A program made the translations under genes and the position numbers. A DNA stretch of 7,591 nt from an uncultured bacterium (lineage in GTDB: Bacteria > Pseudomonadota > Gammaproteobacteria > Burkholderiales > Burkholderiaceae_D). This document shows positions 1 to 5,838 of the stretch, piece after piece. The notes beneath the pieces are model-generated. The model searched no databases and was not told where the DNA came from. It was given only the letters and a program-made list of their open reading frames with translations. The DNA is taken from contig CAIQLE010000110.1 in assembly GCA_903872555.1 (NCBI GenBank), positions 1-7,591 on the forward strand. Direction: 5' to 3'. The first letter of the stretch is position 1; each line of letters starts with the position of its first letter.

Positions 1-1269
1 CCCAGCCTGATTTCATTTATTCCTGTCTCGGCAGATTCTGATTTTCCTATACAAAATCTTCCTTTCGGTATTTTCAGCACCAGAGAAGATGCCGCACCAC
101 GTGCTGGTGTCGCCATTGGTGATTGGATTCTGGATCTGTCGGTACTGGAAACACAGTCCTTATTGCGCCCAGCAGACCATGCGGTTTTTAATCAGGCCAC
201 GCTGAATGAGTTCATTGCACTGGGCAGGCCTGTATGGCATGCCACACGTGCCGCCATCAGCGTTCTGCTGCGGCATGATCATCCGCGTTTGCGTGATGAT
301 GAGGTGCTGCGCGCACAGGCATTGATACCTGCAGCAAGTGCAATGATGCATTTGCCTGTGAGGGTAGGGGGATACACGGATTTTTATTCTTCCAAAGAGC
401 ATGCAACCAATGTCGGCATGATGTTCCGCGATCCTGCCAATGCTTTACTGCCTAACTGGCTGCATCTGCCTGTGGGCTATAACGGCCGCGCCAGTTCGGT
501 GGTGGTGAGCGGTACGGATGTGCGTCGGCCTATGGGGCAAGTGAAAGCGCCTATTGCTGATAAACCCTCATATGCAGCTTGCGCCAAGCTCGACTTTGAA
601 CTGGAAACCGCCTTCATCGTGGGTGCGAATACAGCTCTGGGTGACGCTCTCTCAGTGAATCAGGCTGAGGAAATGATCTTTGGCATGGTGCTACTGAATG
701 ACTGGAGCGCCCGCGATATTCAGCAGTGGGAGTATGTACCGCTCGGACCTTTCAATGCCAAGACTTTTGCGACTTCGATCTCGCCCTGGATCGTGACGAT
801 GGAAGCGCTGGAGCCTTTCCGTATAGCGGGACCGCAGCAGGACCCGCAACCCTTGCCCTATCTGCAGCAAGAGGGCGCGCATAGCTTCGATATTGCGCTG
901 GAAGTTGAACTTCAAACCAAGGGCGCGACGCAATCAAGCACGATCTGCCGCACCAATTACGGCGCCATGTACTGGAGCATGGCGCAGCAGCTCGCGCATC
1001 ATACGGTCTCAGGCTGCAATGTGTGTGTGGGTGATCTCATGGCTTCCGGCACCATCAGCGGTACAAGCCCTGATTCTTTTGGCAGCCTGCTGGAGCTGAG
1101 CTGGAATGGCCAGCGTCCGCTGACGCTGGCAGATGGCATAACGCAGCGCAGTTTTCTGGAAGATGGTGATCGCGTGACCCTAAGGGGGCGCTGCAAGGGC
1201 GAGGCTTATCAGATTGGTTTTGGAGCGGTCACTGGGCAGATATTGCCCGCCTTGCAGCGCAACATATAA
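1..1269 (+). CDS. fahA: Fumarylacetoacetase, 5' end cut off by window
   Basis: Hydrolyses 4-fumarylacetoacetate to fumarate and acetoacetate, the last step of tyrosine/homogentisate breakdown in the cytosol. The frame is open from base 1. It begins with an FIPVSADSDFPIQ stretch that matches the usual N-terminus of the family, so only a few residues, including the start codon, lie outside the window; 422 codons are seen and the family is about 420 residues. The eukaryotic-type active site is intact. Counting codons from base 1, the metal ligands are D127 (in YTDFYSS), E200 and E202 (DFELETAF) and D234 (NDWSARDIQ). The catalytic His is H134 (KEHATNVG), with R143 and K254 also kept. ASGTISG and the C-terminal IGFGAVTGQILPAL are family hallmarks. 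A TTG at 163 lies inside the conserved domain and is not the start. A homogentisate dioxygenase gene is likely upstream (inference). Identification is very secure. Confidence 0.97.
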   Translation, partial: PSLISFIPVSADSDFPIQNLPFGIFSTREDAAPRAGVAIGDWILDLSVLETQSLLRPADHAVFNQATLNEFIALGRPVWHATRAAISVLLRHDHPRLRDDEVLRAQALIPAASAMMHLPVRVGGYTDFYSSKEHATNVGMMFRDPANALLPNWLHLPVGYNGRASSVVVSGTDVRRPMGQVKAPIADKPSYAACAKLDFELETAFIVGANTALGDALSVNQAEEMIFGMVLLNDWSARDIQQWEYVPLGPFNAKTFATSISPWIVTMEALEPFRIAGPQQDPQPLPYLQQEGAHSFDIALEVELQTKGATQSSTICRTNYGAMYWSMAQQLAHHTVSGCNVCVGDLMASGTISGTSPDSFGSLLELSWNGQRPLTLADGITQRSFLEDGDRVTLRGRCKGEAYQIGFGAVTGQILPALQRNI

Positions 1270-1279
1270 GAGCCTACAC

Positions 1280-1314
1280 AGGGGCCAGTCATAGCGGTTA
1301 TGATTGCCCCTTTT
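1280..1314 (+). terminator. Hairpin with short T run after fumarylacetoacetase; possible terminator or attenuator
   Basis: The arm 1280-1293 pairs with 1299-1311. AGGGGC pairs with GCCCCT, then after one bulged C come A-T, G-T wobble and TCATA/TATGA around a five-base GCGGT loop. Four Ts (1311-1314) follow before the run is broken by AAAG. The stem is strong but the T tract is short, so termination may be partial. It lies 10 bases past the stop codon and 36 bases before the next start, between two co-directional genes, so it may set how much transcription enters the transporter operon. Function is inferred; the pairing is read directly. Confidence 0.5.
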
Positions 1315-1338
1315 AAAGACGGGGCAAACCCGCGCAAC

Positions 1339-1345
1339 AGGGGAG
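1339..1345 (+). promoter_or_regulatory. Ribosome binding site that fixes the small permease start
   Basis: AGGGGAG lies five bases before ATG 1351. The alternative in-frame ATG at 1300 has no such site and sits inside the hairpin stem, so 1351 is preferred. Confidence 0.75.
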
Positions 1346-1350
1346 TAGTC

Positions 1351-1902
1351 ATGCAGGAAGTTGTCATGCTCGGCGCAGACGATGTGCCGGATGAGCCGTT
1401 TCGTGGACCTTGGGGACAGAGGCTGCACGCGCTCACTAAAATTTTTGCGATTGCTGGTGGAGTGGGCTTCATTGCACTGGTAATGATGTCCATAGTCTCC
1501 ATCGTTGGACGCAAACTTGCATCGGCGCCTATTCCCGGTGACATAGAAATTATGCAGATGGGTACCGCTGTCGCCTCGGCGGCGATGCTGGCTTATTGCG
1601 AGATGGAACGTCATCATCTGCGGGTAGATTTTTTTACCGCCAAACTTTCAAATCAAAATAAAGACAGACTGGACAGCCTCTCCCATTTGTTGCTGGCACT
1701 GGTCGCCTTGCTGGTGGCCTGGCGCACCGGCGCTTCTGCTGTCTCGCTCAAAGAGGCCGGTGAAAGCTCCATGATGCTGAGCTGGCCGGTGTGGACCGTG
1801 GTAGCTGCCATTGTGCCCAGCTTTGTGCTGCTGGCCATGGCGGGTCTGTATAACATGGCGGTGCACTGGTCTGCGTCCCGCAACGAGGGAGAGCAGGCAT
1901 GA
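1351..1902 (+). CDS. dctQ: TRAP transporter small permease subunit (DctQ family)
   Basis: Small membrane subunit of a tripartite ATP-independent periplasmic transporter. It pairs with the large permease in the inner membrane to take up organic acids with a sodium or proton gradient. The product from ATG 1351 is 183 residues, a normal size for the family. After a short polar N-terminus come hydrophobic stretches at about 31-53, 67-83, 110-127 and 145-168, which gives the usual four membrane segments. The GDIEIMQMG stretch followed by CEMERHHLRVDFF at the second segment is typical of DctQ. The start at 1351 is chosen for its Shine-Dalgarno site. An upstream in-frame ATG at 1300 would add 17 residues without membrane or family character. 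The stop overlaps the large permease start by ATGA, which implies translational coupling. I see no promoter between it and fumarylacetoacetase. The generic symbol does not imply C4-dicarboxylate as substrate. Confidence 0.92.
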   Translation: MQEVVMLGADDVPDEPFRGPWGQRLHALTKIFAIAGGVGFIALVMMSIVSIVGRKLASAPIPGDIEIMQMGTAVASAAMLAYCEMERHHLRVDFFTAKLSNQNKDRLDSLSHLLLALVALLVAWRTGASAVSLKEAGESSMMLSWPVWTVVAAIVPSFVLLAMAGLYNMAVHWSASRNEGEQA

Positions 1903-3230
1903 GCGGCATGACGATAGGTTTGATTATGTTTGCCGTGATGCTGATGATGCTCGCCTTGCGTGTGCATATCGGCATTTCCATGTTCATCGTCGGCGCGGCA
2001 GGCTTTTGGGTGATGAATGATTACTCTTGGCTGCCTTTGCTGAATTCCATCAAAAATCTGGCGTATGCCCGCTTTTCGAATTATGACCTGGCAGTGATTC
2101 CGCTTTTCATGCTGATGGGGCAGTTCGCGACCAATGGCGGTCTGTCGCGTGCCTTGTTTAATTGCGTGAATAATTTTGTCGGCCATTTCAAGGGCGGTGT
2201 CGCAATGGCTGCTGTCGGCGCATGCGCTGCCTTCGGTGCCATTTGCGGTTCTTCACTGGCGACTGCCGCCACTATGGGACAGGTCGCACTGCCTGAACTG
2301 AAACGTTATAAATACGCCGGCTCACTGGCCACAGGCGCACTGGCTGCTGGTGGCACGCTGGGGATCATGATTCCTCCCTCGGTGCCGCTGGTGATCTATG
2401 CGGTGCTGACTCAGGAATCCATAGGCAAGTTGTTTATGGCAGCGGTCATTCCCGGTGTGATTGCCATGCTGGGTTACATGCTGGTGATCCGTATTGTGGT
2501 GGCTTTGAAACCAGAAGCCGGTCCGGCCGGTGCACGCGTGCCACTCGGTGTGGCCTTGCGTTCGCTGGTTGGCGTGATTCCTATTGTGCTGGTGTTTATG
2601 GTTGTGATCGTCGGTATTTACGATGGCTGGGCCAACCCGACCGAAGCGGCCTCTATTGGTGCTGCTGCCTGCGGCATCCTTGCGATGGTCAGTGGCGGCA
2701 TGCGGGTCGAGGGTGTGATTCGCAGTGTCACCGGTACTGCCCAGGCAACCGCCATGATTTTTCTGGTGCTGCTGGGTGCGGACATGCTGAATGCCGGTCT
2801 GGCGATTACGCAGATGCCGGTGGAGCTGGCGGGCTGGGTCAAGGGCAGTGGTATGCCACCTTTGTCGGTGATGTTTGCGATTCTGGTGATTTACATCTTC
2901 CTCGGCTGTGTGATGGATTCACTGGCAATGATCTTGCTGACGATTCCTATTTTTTATCCTATCGTCATGGGCCTGGATTTCTGGGGCATGAGTGGCCCGG
3001 ACAAGTCGGTGTGGTTCGGCATACTGGCTTTGATGGTGGTGGAGATCGGTCTGGTGCATCCGCCTGTGGGCATGAATATTTACATCATCAATCGTCTGGC
3101 GAAAGATGTGCCAGTCATGGAAACCTTTAAGGGCGTCATGCCCTTCCTGGCCTCTGATCTGCTGCGCATCATTTTGCTGGTGTTTTTCCCGGTGATTTCG
3201 CTCTATCTTGTACACACCTTCGGTGGTTAA
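1899..3230 (+). CDS. dctM: TRAP transporter large permease subunit (DctM family)
   Basis: Ion-coupled transport subunit of the TRAP system in the inner membrane. At 443 residues it has the normal length and is hydrophobic throughout, with roughly a dozen membrane spans. Family signatures seen are PLFMLMGQFATNGG (about 68-81), the first-half motif GSSLATAATMG (117-127), GGTLGIMIPPS (151-161) and LFMAAVIPG (178-186). In the second half are GCVMDSLAMILLTIPI (336-351) and VHPPVGMNIYIIN (386-398). The two SS/TIPP-like regions form the re-entrant loops known from the family. ATG 1899 overlaps the small permease stop by ATGA and has a GAGGGAGAG ribosome site at 1885-1893 inside the preceding gene. 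There is no truncation or frameshift. The family assignment is certain; the substrate cannot be read from this subunit. Confidence 0.97.
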   Translation: MSGMTIGLIMFAVMLMMLALRVHIGISMFIVGAAGFWVMNDYSWLPLLNSIKNLAYARFSNYDLAVIPLFMLMGQFATNGGLSRALFNCVNNFVGHFKGGVAMAAVGACAAFGAICGSSLATAATMGQVALPELKRYKYAGSLATGALAAGGTLGIMIPPSVPLVIYAVLTQESIGKLFMAAVIPGVIAMLGYMLVIRIVVALKPEAGPAGARVPLGVALRSLVGVIPIVLVFMVVIVGIYDGWANPTEAASIGAAACGILAMVSGGMRVEGVIRSVTGTAQATAMIFLVLLGADMLNAGLAITQMPVELAGWVKGSGMPPLSVMFAILVIYIFLGCVMDSLAMILLTIPIFYPIVMGLDFWGMSGPDKSVWFGILALMVVEIGLVHPPVGMNIYIINRLAKDVPVMETFKGVMPFLASDLLRIILLVFFPVISLYLVHTFGG

Positions 3231-3244
3231 TTCCGTTTTATCCT

Positions 3245-3255
3245 GAGAGAGGAAG
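3245..3255 (+). promoter_or_regulatory. Strong ribosome binding site of the TRAP binding protein
   Basis: GAGAGAGGAAG ends six bases before ATG 3262. It is a purine-rich site, as expected for a binding protein needed in excess over its membrane partners. Confidence 0.7.
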
Positions 3256-3261
3256 ACTGAC

Positions 3262-4278
3262 ATGGCATATCGTTTCATCCGCACGCTGGCAATCACGGCA
3301 ATGTTGTTTGCCGGTGCTGTTTCAGCGCAGACCATCACACTGAAGGTGCATCACTTCCTGCCGCCTGGCTCAACAGCGCATATGAATTTCATGGTGCCCT
3401 GGTGCGACAAGATCGCCAAAGATTCCGGCGGCAAGCTTAAGTGCCAGATTTATCCTGCGATGCAAATGGGTGGTACGCCACCTCAGCTGTTCGATCAGGT
3501 CAAGGACGGTGTAGTTGACATTGTCTGGACCGTACCGGGTTATCAGGCGGGCCGCTTCCCTGTGTCTGAAGCGTTTGAGCTGCCTTTCATGGTGCGTGAT
3601 TCCGAGCGTGCCAGCCGCGGCCTCTGGTCTTACGCAATGAAAAACGCCACAGCTGAATTCAAAGGCGTGAAGCCGATTCTCTTTCATGTGCATGATGGCT
3701 CACTCTTGCACACTACGAATAAGCAGGTGAAGGTTCTGGAAGACTTCAAGGGTCTGAAAGTACGCGCGCCTACCCGTCAGGGTACGAAGATGGTGACAGC
3801 GCTCGGTGCGACACCGGTACCTATGCCTTTGCCACAAGCTGCTGAAGCTTTGTCTAAGGGTGTGATCGACGGTGCGCTGATTCCATGGGAAGTGGTACCG
3901 GCTATGAAATTCGAAGAGATTACGAAATTTCATACCGAGACACCCGCGGGTGGTGCGCAGATGCTCAATACCGTATTCATTTTTGCGATGAATCAGGCTA
4001 AGTACGACAGCCTGTCACCTGAACTGAAAAAAGTCATCGATGCCAACAGTGGCCCTGATCGTTCTGCCTGGGTGGGTAAGACCTTTGCTCAGGATGCGCT
4101 GCCAGGCCGTAAGTCTGCTGAAGCTCGCAAGAATACTTTCTACACCTTGCCTGATGCGGAAGTGAAACGCTGGGAAGCAGCGACAGCCAGTGTGACCGAT
4201 GAATGGGTCAAGGACATGACAGCCAAAGGCTTCGACGGTAAACGTCTGCTGGAAGAGGCCAGAGCCGCCAGCAAGTAA
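3262..4278 (+). CDS. dctP: TRAP transporter periplasmic substrate-binding protein (DctP family)
   Basis: Captures the substrate in the periplasm and hands it to the DctQM permease. The 338-residue product starts with a clear Sec signal peptide: basic MAYRFIR, a hydrophobic core at 8-20, and a probable cut after VSA at residue 22. The mature part follows the DctP plan: LKVHHFLPPGS near the N-terminus, then GGTPPQLFDQVKDGVVDIVWT at 70-90, which exceeds no usual spacing, then LPFMVRD. Next come DFKGLKVRAP with R168, the position of the conserved carboxylate-binding arginine, and ATPVPMPLPQAAEALSKGVIDG. The C-terminal helix is EWVKDMTAKGFDGKRL. The mature protein has only two cysteines, C48 and C61, 13 residues apart, which could form a disulfide. 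The conserved arginine argues for an acidic ligand. Neighbouring ring-degradation genes make an aromatic acid plausible (inference). A rho-independent terminator follows. Confidence 0.96.
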   Translation: MAYRFIRTLAITAMLFAGAVSAQTITLKVHHFLPPGSTAHMNFMVPWCDKIAKDSGGKLKCQIYPAMQMGGTPPQLFDQVKDGVVDIVWTVPGYQAGRFPVSEAFELPFMVRDSERASRGLWSYAMKNATAEFKGVKPILFHVHDGSLLHTTNKQVKVLEDFKGLKVRAPTRQGTKMVTALGATPVPMPLPQAAEALSKGVIDGALIPWEVVPAMKFEEITKFHTETPAGGAQMLNTVFIFAMNQAKYDSLSPELKKVIDANSGPDRSAWVGKTFAQDALPGRKSAEARKNTFYTLPDAEVKRWEAATASVTDEWVKDMTAKGFDGKRLLEEARAASK

Positions 4279-4313
4279 GCAATAGCAAGCCGGCGCTGAA
4301 GATTGGCGCTAAG

Positions 4314-4346
4314 AAAAGCACTCATCTAATAAATGAGTGCTTTTTT
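4314..4346 (+). terminator. Rho-independent terminator of the TRAP operon
   Basis: A perfect 12-bp inverted repeat, AAAAGCACTCAT at 4314-4325 and ATGAGTGCTTTT at 4333-4344, flanks a seven-base loop. It runs into six Ts (4341-4346), 35 bases after the binding-protein stop codon. The leading A tract would also allow termination in the opposite direction. Confidence 0.93.
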
Positions 4347-4514
4347 ATTATTGTTATTTATATATCGATAATTGGATAACGCTAAGTTTTGCTGTAAAAA
4401 TACTAAGTCATTGATTTTTATCATTATTTTAATTATTGTCGGATTGTTTATGTTCTTTTAGTAAACTTTCTGTAAAAAAAATGCATTAACAGAGCGCTAT
4501 TTTCGATCAAAGGC
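4347..4514. other. AT-rich intergenic spacer, no gene seen
   Basis: Markedly richer in A and T than the genes on either side, with long runs such as the T-rich part at 4411-4439 and eight As near 4474-4481. No convincing ORF is visible on either strand. Small repeats are present: CTAAGT near 4382 and 4403, CTGTAAAAA at 4392 and again near 4470, and the 8-bp palindrome TATCGATA at 4363-4370. They are too short to call operators. A weaker promoter candidate, TTGATT at 4411 with TATTGT at 4434, is possible. The composition suits an upstream promoter region or a site for a nucleoid protein (inference). Confidence 0.5.
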
Positions 4515-4543
4515 TTGAAAATGTTGCTGCGATGACATATAAA
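4515..4543 (+). promoter_or_regulatory. Sigma70-type promoter of the small HTH gene
   Basis: A -35 box TTGAAA (4515-4520) and a -10 box TATAAA (4538-4543) lie 17 bases apart, each one base off consensus, with AT-rich DNA upstream. Transcription would begin near 4550, giving a leader of about 80 bases. Since the TRAP terminator lies just upstream, the regulator appears to be its own transcription unit. Confidence 0.7.
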
Positions 4544-4615
4544 TTAGCATTCGGGTAATTGCTCGGAAGTAATGGCGCTGATTTCAATGCCCCTGCTTCT
4601 TACTCAAAATCTAAT

Positions 4616-4624
4616 GGGGGAGAG
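4616..4624 (+). promoter_or_regulatory. Ribosome binding site fixing the HTH gene start
   Basis: GGGGGAGAG ends six bases before ATG 4631. The longer frame that starts at TTG 4559 lacks a comparable site and would run through this sequence. Confidence 0.7.
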
Positions 4625-4630
4625 ACAAAA

Positions 4631-4936
4631 ATGGAAAAACATCCTCTGGTTTCGCAAGATGGCTACGATCCGAATCGTTTGCTAGATGCGCTGATCCAGA
4701 AGCTGAACCTGAAAAACGATGCGGCTTTGTCGCGCGCACTAGAGGTTCGGCCACCTGTCATCAGTAAGATTCGTCACCGCACTTTGCCGGTAGGCGCTTC
4801 TTTGTTGATTCGTATGCACGAAGTAACTGATCTGAGTATTCGTGATCTGCGCGAATTGATGGGCGACCGTCGTAAGCGTATGCGTATCAGTGAAGTCGAC
4901 GGTAAGCCTAGGCCGATTGAAGACGACGAAGCCTGA
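4631..4936 (+). CDS. Small Cro/C1-like helix-turn-helix protein, target unknown
   Basis: A 101-residue soluble protein with no signal peptide or membrane span. The central part reads as a Cro/C1-type DNA-binding fold. A first helix at about 15-26 is followed by DAALSRALEV (30-39), then PPVISKIRHRTLP (41-53) as the probable recognition helix and turn, then GASLLIRMHEV and SIRDLRELMG (69-78). The tail from 79 is highly charged: basic DRRKRMR, then acidic EDDEA at the end. No ligand or enzyme domain is present, so it is probably a bare DNA-binding protein. It has its own promoter and an approximately 80-base leader and is convergent with the box genes, 16 bases from the hydrolase stop. It is not BoxR, which is much longer and carries a shikimate-kinase-like domain. 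I recall similar small proteins in Burkholderiales genomes but cannot name a function. Confidence 0.85.
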   Translation: MEKHPLVSQDGYDPNRLLDALIQKLNLKNDAALSRALEVRPPVISKIRHRTLPVGASLLIRMHEVTDLSIRDLRELMGDRRKRMRISEVDGKPRPIEDDEA

Positions 4937-4949
4937 TAGCTCGTTTTTT
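4926..4949 (+). terminator. Probable terminator overlapping the end of the HTH gene
   Basis: ACGAAGC (4926-4932) pairs with GCTCGT (4939-4944) with one bulged A and a six-base loop, and runs straight into TTTTTT (4944-4949). The stem is short and includes the stop codon region, so strength is uncertain. It would protect the convergent hydrolase gene from + strand transcription. Confidence 0.45.
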
Positions 4950-4952
4950 GAA

Positions 4953-5771
4953 TTACAAAGTCAGACCCGGCGCAGACGCGGCCAAGTGCATGCTATGAGT
5001 GTGCACGAATGCCGTGACTGCTGCTAACACCGCCTCAGTTTGCTCGCGATGCGGACTGTGTCCGCACGTAGGCAGGGCGATGACTTCGGTATCGGGCAGT
5101 CTGTCCTGAATGCCCAGCACTTGTTGCATCGTTCCATACTCATCTTGTTCGCCCTGAATCGCCAGCACGGGGCAGCGTATCGTTTCCAGCAGTCCCTGAA
5201 TGTTCCAGCTTCTGAAAGCCGGAGCAAGCCAGATATCGTTCCAGCCAAAAAAAGCCGAATCTACATCATCGTGATGTCGTGCCAGTTTCTCACGCAGGCC
5301 TTGATGCAGATAGGCTTCACGCGCCTGGGTGATGCTCTCCACGCTGATATCTTCCACCAGAATATGCGGTGCTACGACGATGATGCTGCGCAAGTCAGCG
5401 CTATATTTTGCAGCGTAGAGCAGGGCGATAGAAGCGCCATCGCTATGCCCGAATAAGTAGGGACGGCTGATCGATAATGCGTGCAAGAGCGCTGGCAGAA
5501 CTTCATAGGCCTGCCTGTGCATGAAATCCACATCCCAATGTTCTTGCGCAGCGCGCGCAGTGGATCTGCCGTAACCGGGACGAGAGTACACCAGCCCGCG
5601 CATGCCCAGAGCCCGGCATAACTGATCCGGAAATGTTTTCCAGAGTGAGACCGAACCTAAGCCCTCATGCAAAAACACCATGACCGGTGCATTTGTATCA
5701 TCGCTGCCTACCCAGACATATTCAATCTGAATCTTGCGTCCGGACCAATCCAGCGTCAGTGCGGCGCTCAT
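4953..5771 (-). CDS. Alpha/beta hydrolase linked to benzoyl-CoA (box) genes
   Basis: A 272-residue cytosolic alpha/beta-fold hydrolase. The catalytic triad is visible: nucleophile S110 in GHSDGA, acid D210 in GEQDEYG and H238 in CGHSPH. HEGLG (35-39) forms the oxyanion loop, and SRPGYGRS (63-70) is the usual strand-turn after it. The short cap region around 140-190 is poorly typed, so the substrate is unknown. Last of three co-directional genes after benzoate-CoA ligase, it probably belongs to the box operon. Hydrolases of this kind in box clusters have been described as putative lactone hydrolases; a thioesterase clearing stalled CoA intermediates is another option (inference). The start is uncertain. 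ATG 5771 and TTG 5777 are in frame, an upstream TAA closes the frame, and neither start has a Shine-Dalgarno site. The ATG follows a 16-bp palindrome and a mini-ORF. No terminator of its own is visible after 4953. Confidence 0.9.
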   Translation of the reverse strand: MSAALTLDWSGRKIQIEYVWVGSDDTNAPVMVFLHEGLGSVSLWKTFPDQLCRALGMRGLVYSRPGYGRSTARAAQEHWDVDFMHRQAYEVLPALLHALSISRPYLFGHSDGASIALLYAAKYSADLRSIIVVAPHILVEDISVESITQAREAYLHQGLREKLARHHDDVDSAFFGWNDIWLAPAFRSWNIQGLLETIRCPVLAIQGEQDEYGTMQQVLGIQDRLPDTEVIALPTCGHSPHREQTEAVLAAVTAFVHTHSMHLAASAPGLTL

Positions 5772-5772
5772 G

Positions 5773-5788
5773 AACAAGCTAGCTTGTT
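5773..5788. repeat. 16-bp perfect palindrome before the hydrolase start
   Basis: AACAAGCTAGCTTGTT reads the same on both strands. It begins one base before the hydrolase ATG, exactly where a ribosome binding site should be. In the mRNA it can fold as AACAAG/CUUGUU around a CUAG loop. As DNA it could be an operator. A second inverted repeat, AAGTC/GACTT, lies at 5795-5808. The symmetry is read directly; the role is unknown. Confidence 0.6.
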
Positions 5789-5838
5789 TGTCTTAAGTCC
5801 AAAGACTTGCTTGCTATCTGCCGATGTGCGTCCGCCAT
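5779..5838 (-). CDS. Possible 19-residue mini-ORF bridging ligase and hydrolase
   Basis: The ATG at 5838 directly abuts the ligase stop (TGA ATG). It reads MADAHRQIASKSLDLRQTS and stops at TAG 5781-5779, seven bases before the hydrolase ATG. No good Shine-Dalgarno site precedes it, so it could only be translated by ribosomes reinitiating after the ligase, then passing to the hydrolase. The peptide has no recognisable family. It may be chance; its value is the arrangement of stop and start codons. Confidence 0.25.
   Translation of the reverse strand: MADAHRQIASKSLDLRQTS

Noticed and set aside
163..1269. TTG 163 as start of fumarylacetoacetase
   Set aside because: The frame continues upstream to base 1 and encodes the conserved N-terminal region of the family; the true start is outside the window.
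1300..1350. Start of the small permease at ATG 1300
   Set aside because: No ribosome site, the ATG is inside a hairpin stem, and the added 17 residues have no family resemblance; ATG 1351 has AGGGGAG at correct spacing.
1180..1617. 145-codon open frame on the minus strand across the end of fumarylacetoacetase and the small permease
   Set aside because: It lies antisense to two well-supported genes and the intergenic hairpin, with a product of no family character; a shadow frame.
1653..2186. 177-codon minus-strand frame opposite the permease genes
   Set aside because: Rich in His and Gln as expected for the antisense of hydrophobic membrane-protein codons; no domain and it overlaps two clear genes.
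4559..4630. 24-codon N-terminal extension of the HTH protein from TTG 4559
   Set aside because: The extension passes through the GGGGGAGAG ribosome site of ATG 4631 and starts only about 10 bases after the predicted transcription start.
4572..4685. 37-codon upstream frame in the HTH leader overlapping the HTH start
   Set aside because: GGAAG is only two bases from its ATG, too close to work well, and the peptide has no recognisable features; possible but unsupported.
4631..4936. HTH gene as BoxR, the benzoyl-CoA-responsive repressor
   Set aside because: BoxR is about three times longer with a shikimate-kinase-like domain after its HTH; this protein ends soon after the HTH.
5040..5456. 138-codon plus-strand frame opposite the hydrolase
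   Set aside because: Antisense to the catalytic part of a clear alpha/beta hydrolase; no family character.
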